Shown here piece after piece: positions 24,763 to 38,094 of a stretch of 64,000 nucleotides of DNA. Every line of letters begins with the position of its first letter. The first letter of the stretch is position 1. This DNA comes from Ecdyonurus torrentis (Eukaryota; Arthropoda; Insecta; Ephemeroptera; Heptageniidae): assembly GCA_949318235.1 (NCBI GenBank), contig OX439135.1, positions 27,908,587 to 27,972,586 of the forward strand, written 5' to 3'. Below the pieces are notes generated by a model, which was not told the DNA's origin, ran no database searches, and was given only the letters and a program-made list of their open reading frames with translations. Position numbers and translations under genes: made by a program.

Positions 24763-27700
24763 GAAACAAAATTGAGAAAAAAAAATTTTCGAAAAAAATT
24801 GTGTTTTTCAGTTTTTGAAAACGATTTTTGATGATATCTCAGAAACTAATAATGCTACAGACTTACGGTTTGAACTGAAATGTATCACTTTGAAATGTCT
24901 TATGAAAAGTTTATAACACTTTAGTCGCAAAAACTAAAACTTTCTTAGTATTTGAGAATTTTCGAATTTTCTTACCGAAGTCTATAGCATTGTAGCCCAT
25001 ATGAAGAAAAAAAAGTTTGTAACTCGAGTTCTAATAGAGATGTAAAGTTGTGGTTTTGAAATAAAGTGATGCAAAACGCTCTATAGTACTAAATTCACCT
25101 CTAGAAACAAAATTGAGAAAAAAAATTTTTCGAAAAAATTTGTGTTTTTCAGTTTCTGAAAACGATTTTTGATGATATCTCAAAAACTAATAATGCTACA
25201 GACTTACGGTTTGAACTGAAATGTATCATTTTGAAATGTCTAACGAAAAGTTTATTACACTTTAGTCGCAAAAAATAAAACTTTCTCAGTTTTTGAGAAT
25301 TTTCGTATATTCTTACCGAAGTCTATAGCATTGTAGCCCATATGAAGAAAAAAAAATTTTGTAACTCGAAGTCCAATTGAGATAGAAAGTTGCGGTTTTG
25401 AAATAATGTGATGCAAAACGCTCTATAGTTTTAAATTCACCTCTAGAAACAAATTTGAGAAAAATAATTTTTTCAAAAAAATTGTGTTTTTCAGTTTCTG
25501 AAAACTATTTTTGATGATATCTCAGAAACTAATAATGCTACAGACTTATGGTTTGAACTGAAAAGTATCACTTTGAAATGTCTTATGAAAAGTTTATAAC
25601 ACGTTAGTCGCAAAAACTAAAACTTTCTTAGTATTTAAGAATTTTCGAATTTTCTTACCGAAGTCTATAGCATTGTAGCCCATATGAAGAAAAAAAAAGT
25701 TTGTAACTCGAGTTCTAATTGAGATGTAAAGTTGTGGTTTTGAAATAAAGTGATGCAAAACGCTCTATAGTACTAAATTCACCTCTAGAAACAAAATTGA
25801 GAAAAAAAATTTTTCGAAAAAAATTGTGTTTTTCAGTTTCAGAAAACGATTTTTGATGATATCTCAGAAACTAATGATGCTACAGATTTACAGTTTAAAC
25901 TGAAATCTATCACTTTGAAATGTCTTATTAAAAGTTTATTACACTTTAGTCGCAAAAATTAAAACTTTCTCAGTTTTTGAGAATTTTCGAATTTTCTTAC
26001 CGAAGTTTATAGCATTGTAGCCCATATGAAGAAAAAAAAAGTTTGTAACTCGAGTTCTAATTGAGATGTTAAGTTGTGGTTTTAAAATAAATTGATGCAA
26101 AACGCTCTATAGTACTAAATTCATCTCTAGAAACAAAATTGAGAAAAAATTTTTTTCGAAAAAAATTGTGTTTTTCAGTTTCTGAAAACGATTTTTGATG
26201 ATATCTCAGAAACTAATAATGCTACAGACTTACGGTTTGAACTGAAATGTATCACTTTGAAATGTCTTATGAAAAGTTTATAACACTTTAGTCGCAAAAA
26301 CTAAAACTTTCTTAGTATTTGAGAATTTTCGAATTTTCTTACCGAAGTCTATAGCATTGTAGCCCATATGAAGAAAAAAAAGTTTGTAACTCGAGTTCTA
26401 ATAGAGATGTAAAGTTGTGGTTTTAAAATAAATTGATGCAAAACGCTCTATAGTACTAAATTCACCTCTAGAAACAAAATTGAGAAAAAAAATTTTTCGA
26501 AAAAAATTGTGTTTTTCAGTTTCTGAAAACGATTTTTGATGATATCTCAGAAACTAATAATGCTACAGACTTACGGTTTGAACTGAAATGTATCACTTTG
26601 AAATGTCTTATGAAAAGTTTATAACACTTTAGTCGCAAAAACTAAAACTTTCTTAGTATTTGAGAATTTTCGAATTTTCTTACCGAAGTCTATAGCATTG
26701 TAGCCCATATGAAGAAAAAAAAAAGTTTGTAACTCGAGTTCTAATTGAGATGTAAAATTGTGGTTTTGAAATAAAATTATGCAAAACGCTCTATAGTACT
26801 AAATTCACCTCTAGAAAAAAAAATTGAGAAAAAAAAAGTTTTGAAAAAAATTGTGTTTTTCAGATTCTGAAAACGATTTTTGATGATATCTCAGAAACTA
26901 ATAATGCTACAGACTTACGGTTTGAACTGAAATGTATCACTTTGAAATGTCTTATGAAAAGGTTATATAACTTTAGTCGCAAAAACTAAAACTTTCTCAG
27001 TTTTTGAGAATTTTCGAATTTTCTTACCGAAGTCTATAGCATTGTAGCCCATATGAAGAAAAAAAAAGTTTGTAACTCGAGTTCTAATTGAGATGTAAAG
27101 TTGTGGTTTTGAAATAAAGTGATGCAAAACGCTCTATAGTACTAAATTCACCTCTAGAAACAAAATTGAGAAAAAAAAATTTTCGAAAAAAATTGTGTTT
27201 TTCAGTTTCAGAAAACGATTTTTGATGATATCTCAGAAACTAATGATGCTACAGATTTACAGTTTAAACTGAAATCTATCATTTTGAAATGTCTTATTAA
27301 AAGTTTATTACACTTTAGTCGCAAAAATTAAAACTTTCTCAGTTTTTGAGAATTTTCGAATTTTCTTACCGAAGTTTATAGCATTGTAGCCCATATGAAG
27401 AAAAAAAAAGTTTGTAACTCGAGTTCTAATTGAGATGTTAAGTTGTGGTTTTAAAATAAATTGATGCAAAACGCTCTATAGTACTAAATTCATCTCTAGA
27501 AACAAATTTGAGAAAAATAATTTTTCCAAAAAAAATGTGTTTTTCAGTTTCTGAAAACGATTTTTGATGATATCTCAGAAACTAATAATGCTACAGACTT
27601 ACGGTTTGAACTGAAATGTATCACTTTAAAATGTCTAACGAAAAGTTTATAACACTTAAGTTGCAAAAATTAAAACTTTCTCAGTTTTTGAGAACTTTCG

Positions 27701-28866
27701 AATTTTCTTACCGAAGTCTATAGCATTGTAGCCCATATGAAGAAAAAAAAAGTTTGTAACTCGAGTTCTAATTGAGATGTAAAGTTGTGGTTTTGAAATA
27801 AAGTGATGCAAAACGCTCTATAGTACTAAATTCACCTCTAGAAACAAAATTGAGAAAAAAAAAAATTCGAAAAAAATTGTGTTTTTCAGATTCTGAAAAC
27901 GATTTTTGATGATATCTCAGAAACTAATGATGCTACAGACTTACGGTATAAACTGAAATCTATCACTTTGAAATGTCTTACTAAAAGTTTATTACACTTT
28001 AGTCGCAAAAATTAAAACTTTCTCAGTTTTTGAGAATTTTCGAATTTTCTTACCGAAGTTTATAGCATTGTAGCCCATATTAAGAAAAAAAAAGTTTCTT
28101 ACTCGAGTTCTAATTGAGATGTAAAGTTGTGGTTTTAAAATAAATTGATGCAAAACGCTCTATAGTACTAAATTCATATCTAGAAACAAAATTGAGAAAA
28201 AAAAATTTTCGAAAAAAATTGTGTTTTTCAGTTTTTGAAAACGATTTTTGATGATATCTCAGAAACTAATAATGCTACAGACTTACGGTTTGAACTGAAA
28301 TGTATCACTTTGAAATGTCTTATGAAAAGTTTATAACACTTTAGTCGCAAAAACTAAAACTTTCTCAGTTTTTGAGAATTTTCGAATTTTCTTACAGAAG
28401 TCTATAGCATTGTAGCCCATATAAAGAAAAAAAAAAAGTGTGTAACTTGAGTTCTAATTGAGATGTAAAGTTGTGGTTTTGAAATAAAGTGATGCAAAAC
28501 GCTCTATAGAACTAAATTTACCTCTAGAAACAAAATTGAGAAGAAAAAAATTCGGAAAAAATTGTGTTTTTCAGATTCTGAAAACGATTTTTGATGATAT
28601 CTCAGAAACTAATAATGCTACAGACTTACGATTTGAACTGAAATGTATCACTTTGAAATGTCTTATGAAAAGTTTATAACCTTTTAGTCGCAAAAACTAA
28701 AACTTTCTTAGTATTTGAGAATTTTCGAATTTTCTTACCGAAGTCTATTGCATTGTAGCCCATGTAAAGAAAAAAAAGTTTGTAACTCGAGTTCTAATTG
28801 AGATGTAAAGTTGTGGTTTTGAAATAAAGTGATGCAAAACTCTCTATAAAACTAAATTCACCTCTA
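24763..28866. repeat. 12-monomer block, copy 1 of a segment repeated at a 6,496-bp shift
   Basis: Twelve monomers start at 24763, 25104, 25446, about 25788, 26129 and 26470, then 26814, about 27156, 27498, 27839 and 28181, then 28527. The block recurs at 31259: CATATCTAGAAAC at 24763 and 31259, the private ACGTTAG at 25601 and 32097, CAGTTTCAG at 27205 and 33701, and the GAAAAAAAA monomer at 26814 and 33310 all give a shift of 6,496 bp (19 monomers). It includes CTAATAGAG tails and a monomer with GTTTTG in place of TTTTCG and GGTTATATAAC. It ends in an E monomer whose CTCTATAAAACTAAATTC end runs straight into an L monomer. Confidence 0.85.
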
Positions 28867-31258
28867 GAAACAACATTGAGAAAAAAAAAATTCGAAAAAA
28901 ATCGTGTTTTTCAGATTCTGAAAACGATTTTTGATGATATCTCAGAAACAATTAATGCTACAGACTTACGGTTTTAACTGAAATGTATCACTTTGAAATG
29001 GCTTATAAAAAGTTTATTACATTTTAGTCGCAAAAAAAAACTTTCTCAGTTTTTGAAAATTTTAGTATTTGCTTACCGAAGTCTATAGCATTGTAGCCCA
29101 TATGAAGAAAAAAAAAGTTTGCTACTCGAGTTTTAATTGAGAAAGAAAGTTGCGGTTTTGAAATAAAGTGATGCAAAACGCTCTATAGTTTTAAATTCAC
29201 CTCTAGAAACAAATTTGAGAAAAATAATTTTTCCAAAAAAATTGTGTTTTTCAGTTTCTGAAAACGATTTTTGATGAAATCTCAGAAACTAATAATGCTA
29301 CAGACCTACGGTTTCAACTGAAATATATCACTTTGAAATGTCTTATGAAAAGTTTATAACATTTTAGTCGCAAAAACTAAAACTTTCTTAGTATTTGAGA
29401 ATTTTCGAATTTTCTTGCCGAAAACTATAGCATTGTAGCCCATATGAAGAAAATAAAAGTTTGTAACTCGAGTTCTAATTGAGATGTAAAGTTGTGGTTT
29501 TGAAATAAAGTGATGCAAAACGCTCTATAGTACTAAATTCACCTCTAGAAACAAAATTGAGAAAAAAAAAATTTCGAAAAAAATTGTTTTTTTTAGATTC
29601 TAAAAACGATTTTTGATGATATCTCAGAAACTAATAATGCTACAGACTTACGGTTTGAACTAAAATGTATCACTTTGAAATGTCTTATGAAAAGTTTATA
29701 ACACTTTAGTCGCAAAAACTAAAACTTTCTTAGTATTTGAGAATTTTCGAATTTTCTTACCGAAGTCTATAGCATTGTAGCCCATATGAAGAAAAAAAAA
29801 AGTTTGTAACTCGAGTTCTAATTGAGATGTAAAATTGTGGTTTTGAAATAAAATTATGCAAAACGCTCTATAGTACTAAATTCACCTCTAGAAAAAAAAA
29901 TTGAGAAAAAAAAAGTTTTGAAAAAAATTGTGTTTTTCAGATTCTGAAAACGATTTTTGATGATATCTCAGAAACTAATAATGCTACAGACTTACGGTTT
30001 GAACTGAAATGTATCACTTTGAAATGTCTTATGAAAAGGTTATATAACTTTAGTCGCAAAAACTAAAACTTTCTCAGTTTTTGAGAATTTTCGAATTTTC
30101 TTACCGAAGTCTATAGCATTGTAGCCCATATGAAGAAAAAAAAAGTTTGTAACTCGAGTTCTAATTGAGATGTAAAGTTGTGGTTTTGAAATAAAGTGAT
30201 GCAAAACGCTCTATAGTACTAAATTCACCTCTAGAAACAAAATTGAGAAAAAAAAATTTTCGAAAAAAATTGTGTTTTTCAGTTTCAGAAAACGATTTTT
30301 GATGATATCTCAGAAACTAATGATGCTACAGATTTACAGTTTAAACTGAAATCTATCATTTTGAAATGTCTTATTAAAAGTTTATTACACTTTAGTCGCA
30401 AAAATTAAAACTTTCTCAGTTTTTGAGAATTTTCGAATTTTCTTACCGAAGTTTATAGCATTGTAGCCCATATGAAGAAAAAAAAAGTTTGTAACTCGAG
30501 TTCTAATTGAGATGTTAAGTTGTGGTTTTAAAATAAATTGATGCAAAACGCTCTATAGTACTAAATTCATCTCTAGAAACAAATTTGAGAAAAATAATTT
30601 TTCCAAAAAAAATGTGTTTTTCAGTTTCTGAAAACGATTTTTGATGATATCTCAGAAACTAATAATGCTACAGACTTACGGTTTGAACTGAAATGTATCA
30701 CTTTAAAATGTCTAACGAAAAGTTTATAACACTTAAGTCGCAAAAATTAAAACTTTCTCAGTTTTTGAGAACTTTCGAATTTTCTTACCGAAGTCTATAG
30801 CATTGTAGCCCATATGAAGAAAAAAAAGTTTGTAACTCGAGTTCTAATTGAGATGTAAAGTTGTGGTTTTGAAATAAAGTGATGCAAAACGCTCTATAGT
30901 ACTAAATTCACCTCTAGAAACAAAATTGAGAAAAAAAAAAATTCGAAAAAAATTGTGTTTTTCAGATTCTGAAAACGATTTTTGATGATATCTCAGAAAC
31001 TAATGATGCTACAGACTTACGGTTTAAACTGAAATCTATCACTTTGAAATGTCTTACTAAAAGTTTATTACACTTTAGTCGCAAAAATTAAAACTTTCTC
31101 AGTTTTTGAGAATTTTCGAATTTTCTTACCGAAGTTTATAGCATTGTAGCCCATATTAAGAAAAAAAAAGTTTCTTACTCGAGTTCTAATTGAGATGTAA
31201 AGTTGTGGTTTTAAAATAAATTGATGCAAAACGCTCTATAGTACTAAATTCATATCTA
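28867..31258. repeat. Seven monomers; part of a nested 9-monomer tandem duplication
   Basis: Starts are 28867 (L), 29206 (I), 29548 (J), 29891, 30234, 30576 (B) and 30917 (M). The distinctive GAAAAAAAA monomer at 29891 is 3,077 bp (nine monomers) after its copy at 26814 and 3,419 bp (ten monomers) before the one at 33310. Near identity runs from about 26608-28330 against 29685-31405. The junction is inside the J monomer at 29548: its TAGATTCTAAAAACG front passes near 29680 into a different back with TTAGTATTTGAG and AAATTATGC. This insertion explains why the flanking block recurs 19 monomers later. Confidence 0.8.
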
Positions 31259-34200
31259 GAAACAAAATTGAGAAAAAAAAATTTTCGAAAAAAATTGTGT
31301 TTTTCAGTTTTTGAAAACGATTTTTGATGATATCTCAGAAACTAATAATGCTACAGACTTACGGTTTGAACTGAAATGTATCACTTTGAAATGTCTTATG
31401 AAAAGGTTATATAACTTTAGTCGCAAAAACTAAAACTTTCTTAGTATTTGAGAATTTTCGAATTTTCTTACCGAAGTCTATAGCATTGTAGCCCATATGA
31501 AGAAAAAAAAGTTTGTAACTCGAGTTCTAATAGAGATGTAAAGTTGTGGTTTTGAAATAAAGTGATGCAAAACGCTCTATAGTACTAAATTCACCTCTAG
31601 AAACAAAATTGAGAAAAAAAATTTTTCGAAAAAAATTGTGTTTTTCAGTTTCTGAAAACGATTTTTGATGATATCTCAAAAACTAATAATGCTACAGACT
31701 TACGGTTTGAACTGAAATGTATCATTTTGAAATGTCTAACGAAAAGTTTATTACACTTTAGTCGCAAAAAATAAAACTTTCTCAGTTTTTGAGAATTTTC
31801 GTATATTCTTACCGAAGTCTATAGCATTGTAGCCCATATGAAGAAAAAAAAATTTTGTAACTCGAAGTCCAATTGAGATAGAAAGTTGCGGTTTTGAAAT
31901 AATGTGATGCAAAACGCTCTATAGTTTTAAATTCACCTCTAGAAACAAATTTGAGAAAAATAATTTTTTCAAAAAAATTGTGTTTTTCAGTTTCTGAAAA
32001 CTATTTTTGATGATATCTCAGAAACTAATAATGCTACAGACTTATGGTTTGAACTGAAAAGTATCACTTTGAAATGTCTTATGAAAAGTTTATAACACGT
32101 TAGTCGCAAAAACTAAAACTTTCTTAGTATTTAAGAATTTTCGAATTTTCTTACCGAAGTCTATAGCATTGTAGCCCATATGAAGAAAAAAAAAGTTTGT
32201 AACTCGAGTTCTAATTGAGATGTAAAGTTGTGGTTTTGAAATAAAGTGATGCAAAACGCTCTATAGTACTAAATTCACCTCTAGAAACAAAATTGAGAAA
32301 AAAAATTTTTCGAAAAAAATTGTGTTTTTCAGTTTCAGAAAACGATTTTTGATGATATCTCAGAAACTAATGATGCTACAGATTTACAGTTTAAACTGAA
32401 ATCTATCACTTTGAAATGTCTTATTAAAAGTTTATTACACTTTAGTCGCAAAAATTAAAACTTTCTCAGTTTTTGAGAATTTTCGAATTTTCTTACCGAA
32501 GTTTATAGCATTGTAGCCCATATGAAGAAAAAAAAAGTTTGTAACTCGAGTTCTAATTGAGATGTTAAGTTGTGGTTTTAAAATAAATTGATGCAAAACG
32601 CTCTATAGTACTAAATTCATCTCTAGAAACAAAATTGAGAAAAAAATTTTTTCGAAAAAAATTGTGTTTTTCAGTTTCTGAAAACGATTTTTGATGATAT
32701 CTCAGAAACTAATAATGCTACAGACTTACGGTTTGAACTGAAATGTATCACTTTGAAATGTCTTATGAAAAGTTTATAACACTTTAGTCGCAAAAACTAA
32801 AACTTTCTTAGTATTTGAGAATTTTCGAATTTTCTTACCGAAGTCTATAGCATTGTAGCCCATATGAAAAAAAAAAAGTTTGTAACTCGAGTTCTAATAG
32901 AGATGTAAAGTTGTGGTTTTGAAATAAAGTGATGCAAAACGCTCTATAGTACTAAATTCACCTCTAGAAACAAAATTGAGAAAAAAAATTTTTCGAAAAA
33001 AATTGTGTTTTTCAGTTTCTGAAAACGATTTTTGATGATATCTCAGAAACTAATAATGCTACAGACTTACGGTTTGAACTGAAATGTATCACTTTGAAAT
33101 GTCTTATGAAAAGTTTATAACACTTTAGTCGCAAAAACTAAAACTTTCTTAGTATTTGAGAATTTTCGAATTTTCTTACCGAAGTCTATAGCATTGTAGC
33201 CCATATGAAGAAAAAAAAAAGTTTGTAACTCGAGTTCTAATTGAGATGTAAAATTGTGGTTTTGAAATAAAATTATGCAAAACGCTCTATAGTACTAAAT
33301 TCACCTCTAGAAAAAAAAATTGAGAAAAAAAAAGTTTTGAAAAAAATTGTGTTTTTCAGATTCTGAAAACGATTTTTGATGATATCTCAGAAACTAATAA
33401 TGCTACAGACTTACGGTTTGAACTGAAATGTATCACTTTGAAATGTCTTATGAAAAGGTTATATAACTTTAGTCGCAAAAACTAAAACTTTCTCAGTTTT
33501 TGAGAATTTTCGAATTTTCTTACCGAAGTCTATAGCATTGTAGCCCATATGAAGAAAAAAAAAGTTTGTAACTCGAGTTCTAATTGAGATGTAAAGTTGT
33601 GGTTTTGAAATAAAGTGATGCAAAACGCTCTATAGTACTAAATTCACCTCTAGAAACAAAATTGAGAAAAAAAAATTTTCGAAAAAAATTGTGTTTTTCA
33701 GTTTCAGAAAACGATTTTTGATGATATCTCAGAAACTAATGATGCTACAGATTTACAGTTTAAACTGAAATCTATCATTTTGAAATGTCTTATTAAAAGT
33801 TTATTACACTTTAGTCGCAAAAATTAAAACTTTCTCAGTTTTTGAGAATTTTCGAATTTTCTTACCGAAGTTTATAGCATTGTAGCCCATATGAAGAAAA
33901 AAAAAGTTTGTAACTCGAGTTCTAATTGAGATGTTAAGTTGTGGTTTTAAAATAAATTGATGCAAAACGCTCTATAGTACTAAATTCATCTCTAGAAACA
34001 AATTTGAGAAAAATAATTTTTCCAAAAAAAATGTGTTTTTCAGTTTCTGAAAACGATTTTTGATGATATCTCAGAAACTAATAATGCTACAGACTTACGG
34101 TTTGAACTGAAATGTATCACTTTAAAATGTCTAACGAAAAGTTTATAACACTTAAGTCGCAAAAATTAAAACTTTCTCAGTTTTTGAGAACTTTCGAATT

Positions 34201-35703
34201 TTCTTACCGAAGTCTATAGCATTGTAGCCCATATGAAGAAAAAAAAAGTTTGTAACTCGAGTTCTAATTGAGATGTAAAGTTGTGGTTTTGAAATAAAGT
34301 GATGCAAAACGCTCTATAGTACTAAATTCACCTCTAGAAACAAAATTGAGAAAAAAAAAAATTCGAAAAAAATTGTGTTTTTCAGATTCTGAAAACGATT
34401 TTTGATGATATCTCAGAAACTAATGATGCTACAGACTTACGGTTTAAACTGAAATCTATCACTTTGAAATGTCTTACTAAAAGTTTATTACACTTTAGTC
34501 GCAAAAATTAAAACTTTCTCAGTTTTTGAGAATTTTCGAATTTTCTTACCGAAGTTTATAGCATTGTAGCCCATATTAAGAAAAAAAAAGTTTCTTACTC
34601 GAGTTCTAATTGAGATGTAAAGTTGTGGTTTTAAAATAAATTGATGCAAAACGCTCTATAGTACTAAATTCATATCTAGAAACAAAATTGAGAAAAAAAA
34701 ATTTTCGAAAAAAATTGTGTTTTTCAGTTTTTGAAAACGATTTTTGATGATATCTCAGAAACTAATAATGCTACAGACTTACGGTTTGAACTGAAATGTA
34801 TCACTTTGAAATGTCTTATGAAAAGTTTATAACACTTTAGTCGCAAAAACTAAAACTTTCTCAGTTTTTGAGAATTTTCGAATTTTCTTACAGAAGTCTA
34901 TAGCATTGTAGCCCATATAAAGAAAAAAAAAGTGTGTAACTTGAGTTCTAATTGAGATGTAAAGTTGTGGTTTTGAAATAAAGTGATGCAAAACGCTCTA
35001 TAGAACTAAATTTACCTCTAGAAACAAAATTGAGAAAAAAAAAATTCGGAAAAAATTGTGTTTTTCAGATTCTGAAAACGATTTTTGATGATATCTCAGA
35101 AACTAATAATGCTACAGACTTACGATTTGAACTGAAATGTATCACTTTGAAATGTCTTATGAAAAGTTTATAACCTTTTAGTCGCAAAAACTAAAACTTT
35201 CTTAGTATTTGAGAATTTTCGAATTTTCTTACCGAAGTCTATTGCATTGTAGCCCATGTAAAGAAAAAAAAGTTTGTAACTCGAGTTCTAATTGAGATGT
35301 AAAGTTGTGGTTTTGAAATAAAGTGATGCAAAACTCTCTATAAAACTAAATTCACCTCTAGAAACAAAATGGAGAAAAAAAAATTTTCGAAAAAAATTGT
35401 GTTTTTCAGATTCTGAAAACGATTTTTGATGATATCTCAGAAACTATAAATGCTACAGACTTACGATTTGAACTGAAATGTATCACTTTGAAATGTCTTA
35501 TGAAAAGTTTATAACACTTTAGTCGCAAAAACTAAAACTTTCTCAGTTTTTGAGAATTTTCGAATTTTCTTACCGAAGTTTATAGCATTGTAGCACATAT
35601 GAAGAAAAAAAAAGGTTTGTAACTTGAGTTCTAATTGAGATGTAAAGTTGTGGTTTAAAAATAAAGTGATGCAAAACGCTCTATAGTACTAAATTCACCT
35701 CTA
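31259..35703. repeat. 13-monomer block, copy 2 of the 6,496-bp-shift segment
   Basis: Thirteen monomers repeat the block from 24763 in the same order, with one more at the end: after the E monomer at 35021 a K/J mosaic at 35361 (AAAATGGAG front, GTAGCACATATG and GGTTTAAAAATAAAG back) comes before the L monomer at 35704. Copy 1 lacks this K/J monomer. The first monomer here carries GGTTATATAAC where copy 1 has TTTATAACAC, a likely small conversion. No gene is present. Confidence 0.82.
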
Positions 35704-38094
35704 GAAACAACATTGAGAAAAAAAAAATTCGAAAAAAATCGTGTTTTTCAGATTCTGAAAACGATTTTTGATGATATCTCAGAAACAATTAATGCTACAG
35801 ACTTACGGTTTTAACTGAAATGTATCACTTTGAAATGGCTTATAAAAAGTTTATTACATTTTAGTCGCAAAAAAAAACTTTCTCAGTTTTTGAAAATTTT
35901 AGTATTTGCTTACCGAAGTCTATAGCATTGTAGCCCATATGAAGAAAAAAAAAGTTTGCTACTCGAGTTTTAATTGAGAAAGAAAGTTGCGGTTTTGAAA
36001 TAAAGTGATGCAAAACGCTCTATAGTTTTAAATTCACCTCTAGAAACAAATTTGAGAAAAATAATTTTTCCAAAAAAATTGTGTTTTTCAGTTTCTGAAA
36101 ACGATTTTTGATGAAATCTCAGAAACTAATAATGCTACAGACCTACGGTTTCAACTGAAATATATCACTTTGAAATGTCTTATGAAAAGTTTATAACATT
36201 TTAGTCGCAAAAACTAAAACTTTCTTAGTATTTGAGAATTTTCGAATTTTCTTGCCGAAAACTATAGCATTGTAGCCCATATGAAGAAAATAAAAGTTTG
36301 TAACTCGAGTTCTAATTGAGATGTAAAGTTGTGGTTTTGAAATAAAGTGATGCAAAACGCTCTATAGTACTAAATTCACCTCTAGAAACAAAATTGAGAA
36401 AAAAAAAATTTCGAAAAAAATTGTGTTTTTTAGATTCTAAAAACGATTTTTGATGATATCTCAGAAACTAATAATGCTACAGACTTACGGTTTGAACTAA
36501 AATGTATCACTTTGAAATGTCTAATGAAAAGTTTATAACACTTTAGTCGCAAAAACTAAAACTTTCTCAGTTTTAGAGAATTTTCGAATTTTCTTACCGA
36601 AGTTTATAGCATTGTAGCCCATATGAAGAAAAAAAAAGGTTTGTAACTTGAGTTCTAATTGAGATGTAAAGTTGTGGTTTAGAAATAAAGTGATGCAAAA
36701 CGCTCTATAGTACTAAATTTACCTCTAGAAACAAAATTGAGAAAAAAAAATTTTCGAAAAAAATTGTGTTTTTCAGATTCTGAAAACGATTTTTGATGAT
36801 ATCTCAGAAACTAATAATGCTACAGACTTACGGTTTAAACTGAAATGTATCACTTTGAAATGTCTTATAAAAAGTTTATAACACTTTAGTCGCAAAAACT
36901 AAAACTTTCTTAGTATTTGAAAATTTTCGAATTGTCTTGCCGAAAACTATAGCATTGTAGCCCATATGAAGAAAAAAAAAGTTTGTAACTCGAGTTCTAA
37001 TTGAGATGTAAAGTTGTGGTTTTGAAATAAAGTGATGCAAAACGCTCTATAGTACTAAATTCATCTCTAGAAACAAATTTGAGAAAAATAATTTTTCCAA
37101 AAAAAATGTGTTTTTCAGTTTCTGAAAACGATTTTTGATGATATCTCAGAAACTAATAATGCTACAGACTTACGGTTTGAACTGAAATGTATCACTTTGA
37201 AATGTCTAACGAAAAGTTTATAACACTTAAGTCGCAAAAATTAAAACTTTCTCAGTTTTTGAGAACTTTCGAATTTTCTTACCGAAGTCTATAGCATTGT
37301 AGCCCATATGAAGAAAAAAAAAGTTTGTAACTCGAGTTCTAATTGAGATGTAAAGTCGTGGTTTTGAAATAAAGTGATGCAAAACGCTCTATAGTACTAA
37401 ATTCACCTCTAGAAACAAAATTGAGAAAAAAAAATTTTCGAAAAAAATTGTGTTTTTCAGATTCTGAAAACGATTTTTGATGATATCTCAGAAACTAATG
37501 ATGCTACAGACTTACGGTTTAAACTGAAATCTATCACTTTGAAATGTCTTACTAAAAGCTTATTACACTTTAGTCGCAAAAATTAAAACTTTCTCAGTTT
37601 TTGAGAATTTTCGAATTTTCTTACCGAAGTTTATAGAATTGTAGCCCATATTAAGAAAAAAAAAGTTTGTTACTCGAGTTCTAATTGAGATGTAAAGTTG
37701 TGGTTTTAAAATAAATTGATGCAAAACGCTCTATAGTACTAAATTCATCTCTAGAAACAAAATTGAGAAAAAAAAATTTTCGAAAAAAATTGTGTTTTTC
37801 AGTTTTTGAAAACGATTTTTGATGATATCTCAGAAACTAATAATGCTACAGACTTACGGTTTGAACTGAAATGTATCACTTTGAAATGTCTTATGAAAAG
37901 TTTATAACACTTTAGTCGCAAAAACTAAAACTTTCTTAGTATTTGAGAATTTTCGAATTTTCTTACCGAAGTCTATAGCATTGTAGCCCATATGAAGAAA
38001 AAAAAAATTGTAACTCGAGTTCTAATTGAGATGTGAAGTTGTGGTTTTGAAATAAAGTGATGCAAAACGCTCTATAGTACTAAATTTACCTCTA
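35704..38094. repeat. L-I-J-A-B-M-N run (seven monomers, 2,391 bp)
   Basis: Starts are 35704, 36043, 36385, 36727, 37069, 37411 and 37752. The order L I J A B M N is the core succession seen elsewhere in the window. Private markers are CAGACCTACGG in I, CTCAGTTTTAGAGAA in J, AAAGTCGTGG in B and AGTTTATAGAATTG in M. All of these recur in the block at 46274-48664, which is therefore a copy. The final monomer ends with AAAAATTGTAACTCG, GATGTGAAG and AATTTACC. Confidence 0.83.
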